From: Dankookia rubra
Lineage (GTDB): Bacteria > Pseudomonadota > Alphaproteobacteria > Acetobacterales > Acetobacteraceae
DNA: 41,610 nucleotides
Reading direction: 5' to 3'
Assembly (NCBI RefSeq): GCF_004355005.1
Contig: NZ_SMSJ01000049.1
Location: 1 to 41,610, forward strand
The notes beneath the pieces are model-generated. The model ran no database searches. It was not told the DNA's origin and saw only the letters and a list, made by a program, of their open reading frames with translations. The position numbers and the translations under genes were made by a program. How positions within the stretch are numbered: position 1 is the first letter of the stretch; each line of letters begins with the position of its first letter. Below are positions 16,975-25,191 of the stretch, in pieces.

Positions 16975-17338
16975 GATATCCCCTCCCTCGAATGCTGCCC
17001 CTCTTGCGAACTGTTCGTCCGAGGGCTTCCTTTTGGGTGAGGCTACCGGCGGCGCGAGTCGCTCTGCAAGAACAGCCGGTTCAGGTGGTTACCGGTTGTG
17101 TTGCAAAGTTTGCAGCGGGCCGTAAATGGCCCCGCTGGCATGCAAGTCAGGCAGCGACGTCGAACAGCTCGGCGATGAAGGTCGCTTGTGGCGGCATGTC
17201 GGAGATGCGGTGCGGACGGCATCATGTGCAGTGCTTTCCGCTTGGATAGGTCCTCACCTCCAACGACATTCCGATCGCGCGTCGCCACCGGGACCGGCTG
17301 TGGCACCCGATAGGTGAGGGCGGCGGGACGGTAACCGC
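16975..17338. other. Intergenic region with hairpin, no supported gene
   Basis: These 364 bases between the second GntR gene and the Bug gene (both minus strand) contain no open frame with recognisable features. A GC-rich imperfect stem (GCGGGCC...GGCCCCGC, 17115-17135) may terminate the GntR transcript. On the minus strand a short frame ends ATFIAELFDVAA at a stop at 17147-17149; it looks like the tail of a decayed gene but I cannot name it. The promoter of the Bug gene should lie in the 16975-17100 part. Confidence 0.4.
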
Positions 17339-18325
17339 TTAGGCGGCGGGATCGACCATGACAGGAGTAGTGGCGGCGGTTGGTGTTACCGACGACAGCG
17401 ACGGCACGAGCGCCTTGATGCGCAGCCGGGTATCCTCTAGCAGCCGGGCCTTCGAAGCGCGCCCGGCATCGAGGTGACGCACCAGCAGCTCGGCGGCGCC
17501 GACGCGGTCCTCCGCCTCGATCCGGTCGAGGATCGCCAAGTGCTCCCTGGATTGGTCAGCCATCCGGCTGCGATCTAGCGCGATGACGTAGCCCACCAGC
17601 CGCCGCAACCGCGTCACCCGGGTTCCGGCGTCGGCGAAGAAGCGGTTGTTCGACGCCAGCATCAGCGCGAGGTGGAAGCCGGAGTTCAGCTCGAACACCT
17701 CGCGTGGATCGGCCTCCTTCTCCGCCTGAGCGAGCAGCCCCTCCTGTTCGCGGCGAAGCCGCGCCGCGACGCGGGGTGCCAGGGCGAATGCCGGATCGAG
17801 CAGCGCCGCCGGCTCGATCGCCCGCCGGAAGCGGTAGGACTCGTCGTAGCTGCTGGGGGTGTCGATCAGGGCGAGGAAGCGCCAGCCGCCCGCTGGCGCC
17901 CGCTCGGCCCAGCCTTCGCCCATGATCTGCAGCAGAACGCGATGGACCACGCCGCGCGGCGCTTCGTAGCGGCGCATCAGGCCAGCTTCGCTTGCGAGGT
18001 CCGGCAGGATGCCGGCGATTCGGTCGGAGGCGATGCGCCAGTAGAGCCGGGCTGCGGCACCGGCCTCGGCATCATGGGACGCCGCGTCTTCCCAGACGGC
18101 CGGAAGCTGGCGGACGGCAAGCCGGCCGTCACCGCGCCGTTCCAGCACCCCGAGATCGAGCAGCACCTGCACCGCCCCCCGGACCGGGGAGCGTGAGGTG
18201 CCCACAGCTTGGGCCAGACCATTCTCGCTCAACACATGACCGGGCTCCGAACCTGAGGCGCGTAGGTGATCGGTGATCGACCGGGCGAGATCGCGGTGCA
18301 GGTCGGCGGCAGGGGAACGGGGCAT
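17339..18325 (-). CDS. GntR/FCD-family regulator with a second winged-helix-like segment (paralogue)
   Basis: A 328-residue regulator with the same unusual layout as the one at 14833. First winged helix at about residues 10-70 (VLSENGLAQAVGTSRSPVRGAVQVLLDLGVLERRG), a second unit at about 105-155 (LMRRYEAPRGVVHRVLLQIMGEGWAER), then an FCD domain with His-bearing helices (SGFHLALMLASNNRFF, REHLAILDRI, LVRHLDAGRA). The shared segment LYWRIASDRIAGILPDLASE is close to LYFRIADDHLTNLIGPRVAE of the other protein. It is divergent from the aconitase gene with a 106-base gap holding a palindrome, so it probably controls the aconitase/Bug unit. Confidence 0.88.
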   Translation of the reverse strand: MPRSPAADLHRDLARSITDHLRASGSEPGHVLSENGLAQAVGTSRSPVRGAVQVLLDLGVLERRGDGRLAVRQLPAVWEDAASHDAEAGAAARLYWRIASDRIAGILPDLASEAGLMRRYEAPRGVVHRVLLQIMGEGWAERAPAGGWRFLALIDTPSSYDESYRFRRAIEPAALLDPAFALAPRVAARLRREQEGLLAQAEKEADPREVFELNSGFHLALMLASNNRFFADAGTRVTRLRRLVGYVIALDRSRMADQSREHLAILDRIEAEDRVGAAELLVRHLDAGRASKARLLEDTRLRIKALVPSLSSVTPTAATTPVMVDPAA

Positions 18326-18373
18326 GGCCGCACCCTAACAGAGAGCCGGGCAGGGTGCCGAGAGGGCTTGCGG

Positions 18374-18391
18374 TCTTTTATCATTATAAGA
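18374..18391. promoter_or_regulatory. Candidate GntR operator in the gntR-aconitase divergent promoter
   Basis: TCTTTTATCATTATAAGA is an imperfect palindrome (6 of 9 half-site positions match) in a strikingly AT-rich patch inside GC-rich DNA. It is 49 bases from the GntR start (18325) and 41 bases from the aconitase start (18432). Position and symmetry fit a GntR-type operator overlapping a promoter; not proven. Confidence 0.45.
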
Positions 18392-18431
18392 TACAGATAC
18401 CGGCACACGGTAAGAACCCCGGAACGTCCAA

Positions 18432-21089
18432 ATGACCGACCTCACCGCCACGCCCTCGACCATGCTCCGGGGAGCCTTTGGCACCTGCCGCATCGTGGAC
18501 CTGCCGGCCGCTACCGGTGGCCGCGAGACCCTGATGCGGCTGCCCTGGTGCCACCGCGTGTTGCTCGAGAATCTGCTGCGGCAGCCGGAAGCCGAGGTGC
18601 GCCAGGCGGGCCGCGACGCCCTCCTCGCCTGGCTGGGGACCGGCCACTCGGAGGCCGAGATCCCCTTCGCGCCGCTGCGCATCCTGATGCACGACACAAC
18701 CTGCGGCCCGGCCCTGGTGGACATCGCCGCGATGCGCGACGCTCTGGCCGAGGCGGGCGGCGATCCGGCCATGCTCAATCCTGCGGTGCCGGTGGCCACC
18801 TCCACCGACCACTCACTACCGGTCGACGTCTCGGCCCGGCCGGATGCGCTGCGCACCAACATGGCCAACGAGATGGCGCGCAACGCCGAGCGCTACCGCT
18901 TCATGAAGTGGGCCGCCAACACGGTGCACGGCTTCCGGGTCTTCCCGCCCGGCACCGGCATCATGCACACCATCAACCTCGAGCGCCTGGCAACCGTCGT
19001 CACGACGGAGCAGCGGGACGGCACGACCTGGGCGGTGCCCGACACGCTGGTCGGCACCGACAGCCATACCCCGATGGTCAACGGCATCGGCGTGCTTGGC
19101 TGGGGTGTGGGCGGCATCGAGGCCGAGGGCGTGATGTTCGGCGTGCCGGTCTCGCTGCGCGTACCGGAGGTCTATGGCGTCCGCCTAGCCGGGGCGCTGC
19201 CGGAGGGAACCTTCGCCACTGACCTCGCCCTCGCGGTGACGCAGCTGCTCCGCAAGGCGGGCGTCGCCGGCGAGTTCGTGGAGTTCTTCGGCCCGGGCGT
19301 CGGGTCGCTCACCGCCGGGCAGCGCGCGGTCGTCTCCAACATGGCGCCCGAATACGGCGCCACGACGGGCGCCTTCCCGATCGACGGCCACACCCTGGAT
19401 TACCTCCGCGCGACCGGCCGTGACGCGCCGCAGGTTGCGCTGGTCGAGGCCTATGCCAGGGCGCAGGGCCTCTGGCACGACCCAGAGAACGAGCCCCGCT
19501 ACACCACCGTGCTGGAACTCGACCTCGCGTCTTTGCGCCCATCGGTCGCCGGGCCACGCCGGCCGCAGGACCGTCTGGACCCGGCCCAGGTTCCTGCGGC
19601 GCTCGCCGCCGTCGGGTCCCCGGCGGACGGCGCCGCCGTGGCTGGCATGCCGGCCGATGCAGTGGCGGTTGCCGCCATCACCTCCTGCACCAACACCTCC
19701 GATCTCGGGCTGCTGGTCGCGGCCGGGCTGGTGGCGCGGCGGGCGCGGGCGCTCGGCCTCTGCGTGCCAGCCTGGGTCAAGACCTCGCTCACCCCTGGCT
19801 CGCCTGCGGCGGAGCGGCAATTGCGCCGCGCCGGGCTGCTGGAGGACCTGGAAGCCCTGGGTTTCGGCATTGCCGGCTATGGCTGTGCCACCTGCATCGG
19901 CAACTCCGGGCCGCTGTTGCCGGCGGTCGCCGAGGCCGTCGAGGCGCGCGGGCTGAAACCGGTCGCGATCCTGTCGGGCAACCGCAACTTCCCCGGCCGG
20001 GTGCATCCTCAGATCGAGTCCGCGCTGCTGGCCTCGCCGCCCCTGGTCATCGCCTATGCCATCGCCGGCCGGGCGGGTCTCGACATCACACGCGATCCGC
20101 TCGGCACCGTTGCCAGTGGCTGCCCCGTGCACCTGACGGATCTCTGGCCGCGCAGCGCGGAGATCGAGGCGGCGGTCGCCGCGGCGTCCGATCCGGCCGA
20201 CATCGCCGCGGCCGGCGAGGCGGCGGACCGCTCGCCGGCATGGGCGGCGCTGGAGGCGCCGGCCACGCTGCGCTTTCCCTGGGACCCCGCCTCCACCTAT
20301 CTCCGCCCGCCGCCCTTCGTCAGCTTCGGTCCCGAGGCGCAGGAGGCAGGCCTGCTCCGGGCGCATCCGCTGCTGGTGCTCGGCGACGACATCACTACCG
20401 ACCACATTTCACCGGCTGGCGCGATCCCGGCCAGGAGCGATGCCGCGACCTGGTTGGTCGAACGCGGCGAGGACCCGCGCGACCTCAACGTCTATGCTTC
20501 GCGCCGCGGGAACTGGGAGGTCATGCTGCGCGGCCTCTTCACCAACAAGGCCGCGGTCAATCACCTCCGTCCGGGCCTGCCGACCGGCCACAGCGTGTTT
20601 GCCCCGACAGGCGAGGCACTGCCGGCCTGGCGCGCCGCGCAACGCTATGCCGAGGCCGGGCTGCCGGTGGTGATCGTCGCCGGCGAGCGATACGGCACCG
20701 GCTCCTCCCGTGACTGGGCGGCCAAGGGTGCTCAGCTTCTCGGCGCCCGCGCCGTGCTGGCCAACAGCTTCGAGCGCATCCACCGCTCCAACCTGGTTGG
20801 CATGGGCGTGCTGCCGCTGCGCCTGCCGGAAGGGTGGCGCTTCGACATGCTGGGCCTTGCTCCGGACGACGCCATCGAGATCGCCTGGGACCTCCCCGCC
20901 CTGGTGCCGCGGGCTGCCATCCCACTGACGCTGCGGCGCGGCGTGACGGGCGAGGTGCTGAGCGGCACTGCGACTGCCCTGATCGAGACGGCCAGGGAGG
21001 TCGCGCTCATCCAGGCCGGGGGGATGATCCCGATGATCTTGCGTCGCGCGCTGGCTGCCAGCGGCGGCGGACATGCCGCGAGCCGTTAG
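18432..21089 (+). CDS. acnA: Aconitate hydratase (AcnA type)
   Basis: An 885-residue aconitase, full length for the AcnA/IRP1 group. The [4Fe-4S] ligands are C419 (ITSCTNTSD) and C485/C488 (GYGCATCIGNSGP). Other active-site words are VGTDSHTPMVNGIG, GVGGIEAE, LSGNRNFPGRVHP, GDDITTDHISPAG and the swivel-domain ERYGTGSSRDWAAKG. It isomerises citrate and isocitrate via cis-aconitate, or a close analogue such as a methylated or homologous tricarboxylate. The divergent GntR/FCD regulator and the Bug binding protein 66 bases downstream suggest a substrate-induced, accessory tricarboxylate route rather than the housekeeping TCA copy (inference). No PrpF or PrpBCD is present to argue for methylcitrate. 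Confidence 0.92.
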   Translation: MTDLTATPSTMLRGAFGTCRIVDLPAATGGRETLMRLPWCHRVLLENLLRQPEAEVRQAGRDALLAWLGTGHSEAEIPFAPLRILMHDTTCGPALVDIAAMRDALAEAGGDPAMLNPAVPVATSTDHSLPVDVSARPDALRTNMANEMARNAERYRFMKWAANTVHGFRVFPPGTGIMHTINLERLATVVTTEQRDGTTWAVPDTLVGTDSHTPMVNGIGVLGWGVGGIEAEGVMFGVPVSLRVPEVYGVRLAGALPEGTFATDLALAVTQLLRKAGVAGEFVEFFGPGVGSLTAGQRAVVSNMAPEYGATTGAFPIDGHTLDYLRATGRDAPQVALVEAYARAQGLWHDPENEPRYTTVLELDLASLRPSVAGPRRPQDRLDPAQVPAALAAVGSPADGAAVAGMPADAVAVAAITSCTNTSDLGLLVAAGLVARRARALGLCVPAWVKTSLTPGSPAAERQLRRAGLLEDLEALGFGIAGYGCATCIGNSGPLLPAVAEAVEARGLKPVAILSGNRNFPGRVHPQIESALLASPPLVIAYAIAGRAGLDITRDPLGTVASGCPVHLTDLWPRSAEIEAAVAAASDPADIAAAGEAADRSPAWAALEAPATLRFPWDPASTYLRPPPFVSFGPEAQEAGLLRAHPLLVLGDDITTDHISPAGAIPARSDAATWLVERGEDPRDLNVYASRRGNWEVMLRGLFTNKAAVNHLRPGLPTGHSVFAPTGEALPAWRAAQRYAEAGLPVVIVAGERYGTGSSRDWAAKGAQLLGARAVLANSFERIHRSNLVGMGVLPLRLPEGWRFDMLGLAPDDAIEIAWDLPALVPRAAIPLTLRRGVTGEVLSGTATALIETAREVALIQAGGMIPMILRRALAASGGGHAASR

Positions 21090-21155
21090 CCAAGCCGAAC
21101 CCGCAGCCTCACGGCACAAAATCAACACCAATCCAGACCCAACGGGAGGAACTCA

Positions 21156-22136
21156 ATGATCAACAAGCGTACCCTGCTGCTGGCGACCGGCGCAGCCCTG
21201 GCCGGGCGCGGCGCCCTGGCGCAAGCCACATACCCGGACCGCCCGATCCGGGTCATTGTCGGCTATGCTCCGGGCGGCGGCGTGGATATCGTCGCCCGCC
21301 TCATGACCGAGCCGATGCGCCAGGCACTCGGCCAGCCACTGATCGTCGAGAACAAGCCCGGGGCGAGCGCCATGATCGGCGCCCAGGCCGTCGCCCGCGC
21401 GGCACCCGACGGATACACGCTGCTCATGGCCGCCGCCGGCGAGATCGCCGCAAATCCGGCCCTGCTCAAACAGCGCATGACCTATGACCCGGCGCGCGAG
21501 CTCACCCCCATCTCGCTGGTGGGAACCGTGCCCAACGTGCTGGTCGTCGATCCCCGCCTGCCGATCCGCACGCCGGCGGAGTTGGTCGCCTATGCCAAGG
21601 CCAACCCGGGTAAGCTCTCCTACGCCTCCTCCGGCATTGGCAACCCGCAGCACCTGGCGGGGGAGCTGCTGAACCGCATGGCGGGTACCGACATCCTGCA
21701 CGTGCCCTACAAGGGCGCCACACCGGCCTTGACCGACGTGGCCGCGGGGCGGGTCTCGATGAACTTCAGCAGCCTCGGCCCCGCCCTGCCGCTGATCCAA
21801 GACCGCAAGCTCCGGGCCGTCGCGGTGACCTCGCGCGAGCGGCTGCCGCAACTGCAAGATGTCCCCGCTATCGCCGAGGCGCCCAGCCTCACGGAGTATG
21901 AGTTGCTGAACTGGTTCGGCGTCTTTGCCCCGGCAGCGACGCCGGCGCCGGTCGTGGCACGCCTGCAGGAGGCTCTCGCGGCGGTGCTACGCGACCCGGG
22001 CCTGCAGGCCAAGCTCGCCGAGCAGGGCGCCATTCCGCACGCCATGAGCCAGGCCGAGTTCCGCAGCTTCGTGGAGGCAGAGACCCGCAAGTTCACCCGG
22101 ATCATTGAGGACGCGAACATCACGCCGGAAGGCTGA
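21156..22136 (+). CDS. Bug/TctC-family tripartite tricarboxylate transporter substrate-binding protein
   Basis: A 326-residue exported binding protein, ATG 21156 after a GGGAGGA site. Signal peptide (KRTLLLATGAALAGRGALAQA) then YPDRPIRVIVGYAPGGGVDIVAR, VENKPGASAMIGAQAVARAA and ILHVPYKGATPALTDV. It should present a carboxylate to a TctAB-type permease not found here. It lies directly after the aconitase and probably shares its transcript, so a tricarboxylate such as citrate or aconitate is the simplest ligand guess. Third complete Bug gene in the window. Confidence 0.92.
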   Translation: MINKRTLLLATGAALAGRGALAQATYPDRPIRVIVGYAPGGGVDIVARLMTEPMRQALGQPLIVENKPGASAMIGAQAVARAAPDGYTLLMAAAGEIAANPALLKQRMTYDPARELTPISLVGTVPNVLVVDPRLPIRTPAELVAYAKANPGKLSYASSGIGNPQHLAGELLNRMAGTDILHVPYKGATPALTDVAAGRVSMNFSSLGPALPLIQDRKLRAVAVTSRERLPQLQDVPAIAEAPSLTEYELLNWFGVFAPAATPAPVVARLQEALAAVLRDPGLQAKLAEQGAIPHAMSQAEFRSFVEAETRKFTRIIEDANITPEG

Positions 22137-22318
22137 ACCGCCGCCATCCAGCACAACCAAGAACCGAGAGCGGGACGTTGACCTGGAACTCTCCATCGCC
22201 AGCACCAGGCTCAGTGCTGCTTGGCCGTCGGGCCATCCTTGCCGCCACGGTCACGCCGAGCCTGTCCACGATGGCGGCCAGCCCGGCCGCGTCCACACCG
22301 CAGCAGGGAGCTGCTATC

Positions 22319-23410
22319 ATGCCATCCAGCATCGTCTCAGCTTACTACGCCTATGTCGGCTGCCGAACCACGCGCGAGCGCAACGCCCGGGGCGACGGAA
22401 TAAACGTCTACAGGACAGACGCGGCAACGGGCGACTGGTCCCATGTGCAGCTCGTGGAGGGCCTGCTGAACCCCTCGTTCCTCGCCTTCGACCGGCACCG
22501 GCGCTTTCTCTACACGGTGCACGGCGACAGCACGGAGGTGAGCGCCTTCCGCATCGACGACGCGACCGGGCGGCTCAGCTTTCTGAACCGACGTTCGACC
22601 GGCGGCCGCAATCCGGTGCACCTGGCAGTGGATCCGACGAACCGCTTCATGGTGGTTGCCAACCACATCACCTCCACGGTTGCCGTGTTGCGCATCGACC
22701 CGGAGGAGGGCTCGATTGGCGAGCTCACCGACCTCGTTAAGCTCGAAGGCACCATTGGACCGCACCGCGTCGAACAGCCCTTCGCCAAGCCGCACCAGAC
22801 GGAGTTTGACACGGCCGGGCGGTTCATCATCGTGCCAGATAAAGGGCTCGACCGCGTCTTCGCCTTCCGTCTGGAGGCGGCGAGCGGCAAGCTGGTTCCG
22901 ACCGAGCAGGGCTCCGTTGTCGCGCGTGAAGCGTCGGGGCCGCGCCATGTGGCGCTGCATCCCGCTGCGCCCTATGCCTACGTAGTGAACGAACTGGACT
23001 CTACTGTGACCGCCTACCGCTACGATGGGCAGACCGGCGCCCTTGAGCCGTTCCAGATTCTCTCTGCCTTGCCCGACACTTTCACCGGCAACAGCCGGGC
23101 CGCTGAGATTGCTGTCTCTTCTGATGGGCGCTTCGTCTATGCCTCGAACCGCGGGCACGACTCCATTGCGGTCCTCACCGTCGATGTCGGCACCGGGCGG
23201 CTGACGGTCCAGCAGTGGATTGCTTCGGGCGGCCGGACGCCTCGTTTCTTCGCACCGGACCCAACCGGCCGGTTTCTCTACGTCGCAAACGAGGATAGCG
23301 ACACCATTCTCAGGTTCGAGGTCGCCGCGGAGGCGGGCGAACTGACGCTGGCCGGCGAGGTCGCCAGGACGGGGAGTCCGGTTTGTATCTTGTTCCGCGA
23401 GACAGTTTGA
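22319..23410 (+). CDS. Lactonase-family beta-propeller protein (6-phosphogluconolactonase-like)
   Basis: A 363-residue seven-bladed beta-propeller. Repeated blade words are visible: NPSFLAFDRHRRFLYTVH, NPVHLAVDPTNRFMVVANH, GPRHVALHPAAPYAYVVNEL, GRFVYASNRGHDSIAV and TPRFFAPDPTGRFLYVANE. The family includes 6-phosphogluconolactonase (Pgl) and muconate-type lactonizing enzymes (carboxy-cis,cis-muconate cyclase). ATG 22319 follows CAGGGAG; an upstream TTG at 22178 would add a weak Tat-like leader (LGRRAILAATV), so export is possible. It lies 182 bases after the Bug gene on the same strand and ends 32 bases from the convergent hyuB. Substrate unknown. Confidence 0.82.
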   Translation: MPSSIVSAYYAYVGCRTTRERNARGDGINVYRTDAATGDWSHVQLVEGLLNPSFLAFDRHRRFLYTVHGDSTEVSAFRIDDATGRLSFLNRRSTGGRNPVHLAVDPTNRFMVVANHITSTVAVLRIDPEEGSIGELTDLVKLEGTIGPHRVEQPFAKPHQTEFDTAGRFIIVPDKGLDRVFAFRLEAASGKLVPTEQGSVVAREASGPRHVALHPAAPYAYVVNELDSTVTAYRYDGQTGALEPFQILSALPDTFTGNSRAAEIAVSSDGRFVYASNRGHDSIAVLTVDVGTGRLTVQQWIASGGRTPRFFAPDPTGRFLYVANEDSDTILRFEVAAEAGELTLAGEVARTGSPVCILFRETV

Positions 23411-23442
23411 TATCAGCAGATTCGTTTTTGGCACTTAGACGC

Positions 23443-25191
23443 TTACGATCCGGCTGCAGATAGCCTTCGGCGGCTGGTTTGCGCGTGATCGACCGTGCAC
23501 CCATCACTCGTTAAGACAACGCCGTAAGCATTCAGTGCCATCTCAGAGCTCACGATACCGTCAAGCACATCTGCCAGTACGGCGTCCGGATCTCGACGGA
23601 ACGGATCGCCCCATCCTCCCCCGGCGCTCGACTGCACTCGAATGCGCGAAGGGCCGAGGCGCTGGATGCCGTACTGTGGCGGCGGGCAAGAACCTTTTCC
23701 GATTTCATCCACGTCGAGCAACCCTGAGGCTCCATCCAGTCCGCCACCGATTCCGTAGCCGGACGGACGGCCCACACCTTCCGAACGGACCGCGTGCTCG
23801 GTCAGTACCAGCACGTCGCAGATGTAGTCCACGCCGGCGCCGCCGCGGAACTCGCCCGCCCCAGCGGTGTCGCACCTCAGTTCCTGCCGATGGATGTGCA
23901 CGGGATAGGACTGCTCGTACCCCTCCACGTTTGGCAGTGTCAGGCCACCAAGCGAGATCATGTGGCCGACAGACTGGAATCCGTCGCGCCCTTTCACAGC
24001 GCCGCCACCCGATGCACCGTGCCAATGATACATGACGAAGAAGCGTCCATCCGTATCGCGACCAGAACTCAGCCCATAGCAGGCTTTGCCCCAGCCGGCG
24101 CAGCCGCGCTCCGGCGCAGCTTGCGCCAGGGCCTTCCAGCAGGCGTAGATGATGTCGGTTGCCGGATAGACCGTGTTCATCGTCATCGGTGCCGGCGGGC
24201 GGGCATTCACCACGGTGCCTTCGGGGGCGATGATCGTCACGGGGCGGAACAGCCCCTCGTTCCGTGGTAGCGAATGATCAAAAAAGGTGGCGACGGCCAC
24301 ATAAACGGCGGAATAGGTGTTCGCCAACGAGCTGTTCTTGAAACCCCTAATCTGCGGCGAGCTTCCAGTGAAGTCGAAGACCAGAGCGTCATCGCGGATC
24401 TCGAGCGCGACGCGCACCGGCACGTCTATCTTCTGGAAACAGTCGGTGTCGCTGCCATCCTCGCCGAGATAGGTGCCGTTGGGCAGCTTCGCGATCTCCG
24501 CGCGCATGCGGGCTTCGCCGTAGCGCAGCAATGCATCGAAATAGGCGAGCCCCTGGTCGATCCGCATCTCGGCGAGCATCGCGGCGACGCGTTCCGCCCC
24601 GATCCGGGTCGAGCCGAACATCGCGCTCAGGTCGCCTTCCATGAGGTCCGGGCAGCGGGAGTTCAGCAGGAGTAGTGTGAAGAGGTCACGACGCAGCTTC
24701 CCGGCTTCGACCAGGCGAAGCACGGGAAGGCGGATGCCCTCGTGGAAGATCTCCGTTGCTTCGGGGTTGTAGGTGCCTGCGGCGCCGCCACCGATATCCG
24801 ATTGATGCGCGCGGTTGCAGGTGAATCCACAAAGGCGACCGCTGACAAAGACCGGGCGGATCATGGTCCAATCCGGCAGGTGGTTGCCACCCGCAGTGTA
24901 GGGATCGCTCAGCAGGTAAACATCGCCCTCTGCCATCTCGTCGCCAAAGGCCTGCAACGTGGCGCGCACCGCAAAGCCGCCTCCGCCGCTATGAATCGGG
25001 ATCCCGTCCGCCTGGGCGATGATGTCGCCACCAGCGCTGGCGACGAAGCAGGTGAAATCGTGGCTCTGACTGAAAATCGGGCTACGCGCCGTGCGCGTCA
25101 TGATCAGGCCCATCTGCTGCGAGATGTGATCCACCTGCTTCTGGACGACAGCGAGGCGGACCGGATCGATGGCGGTAGCGGTGGCGGTCAT
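23443..25191 (-). CDS. hyuB: Hydantoinase/oxoprolinase family protein, subunit B
   Basis: A 582-residue HyuB/N-methylhydantoinase B-type subunit. Early words RLAVVQKQVDHISQQMGLIM, RTARSPIFSQSHDFTC and IPIHSGGGGFAV, followed by DVYLLSDPYTAGGNHLPDW, are diagnostic; the C-terminal part contains GGAGVDYICDVLVLTEHAV and SAGGGWGDPF. With HyuA it forms an ATP-dependent enzyme opening cyclic amides such as N-methylhydantoin or 5-oxoproline, or, in relatives, carboxylating ketones. Its ATG overlaps the HyuA stop by 4 bases (25188-25191), showing translational coupling. Exact substrate of this family is not predictable from sequence. Confidence 0.92.
   Translation of the reverse strand: MTATATAIDPVRLAVVQKQVDHISQQMGLIMTRTARSPIFSQSHDFTCFVASAGGDIIAQADGIPIHSGGGGFAVRATLQAFGDEMAEGDVYLLSDPYTAGGNHLPDWTMIRPVFVSGRLCGFTCNRAHQSDIGGGAAGTYNPEATEIFHEGIRLPVLRLVEAGKLRRDLFTLLLLNSRCPDLMEGDLSAMFGSTRIGAERVAAMLAEMRIDQGLAYFDALLRYGEARMRAEIAKLPNGTYLGEDGSDTDCFQKIDVPVRVALEIRDDALVFDFTGSSPQIRGFKNSSLANTYSAVYVAVATFFDHSLPRNEGLFRPVTIIAPEGTVVNARPPAPMTMNTVYPATDIIYACWKALAQAAPERGCAGWGKACYGLSSGRDTDGRFFVMYHWHGASGGGAVKGRDGFQSVGHMISLGGLTLPNVEGYEQSYPVHIHRQELRCDTAGAGEFRGGAGVDYICDVLVLTEHAVRSEGVGRPSGYGIGGGLDGASGLLDVDEIGKGSCPPPQYGIQRLGPSRIRVQSSAGGGWGDPFRRDPDAVLADVLDGIVSSEMALNAYGVVLTSDGCTVDHAQTSRRRLSAAGS

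Noticed and set aside
17043-17306. An 87-codon minus-strand frame in the spacer after the GntR gene
   Set aside because: No ribosome site, no motif and composition like random GC-rich DNA; treated as spacer.
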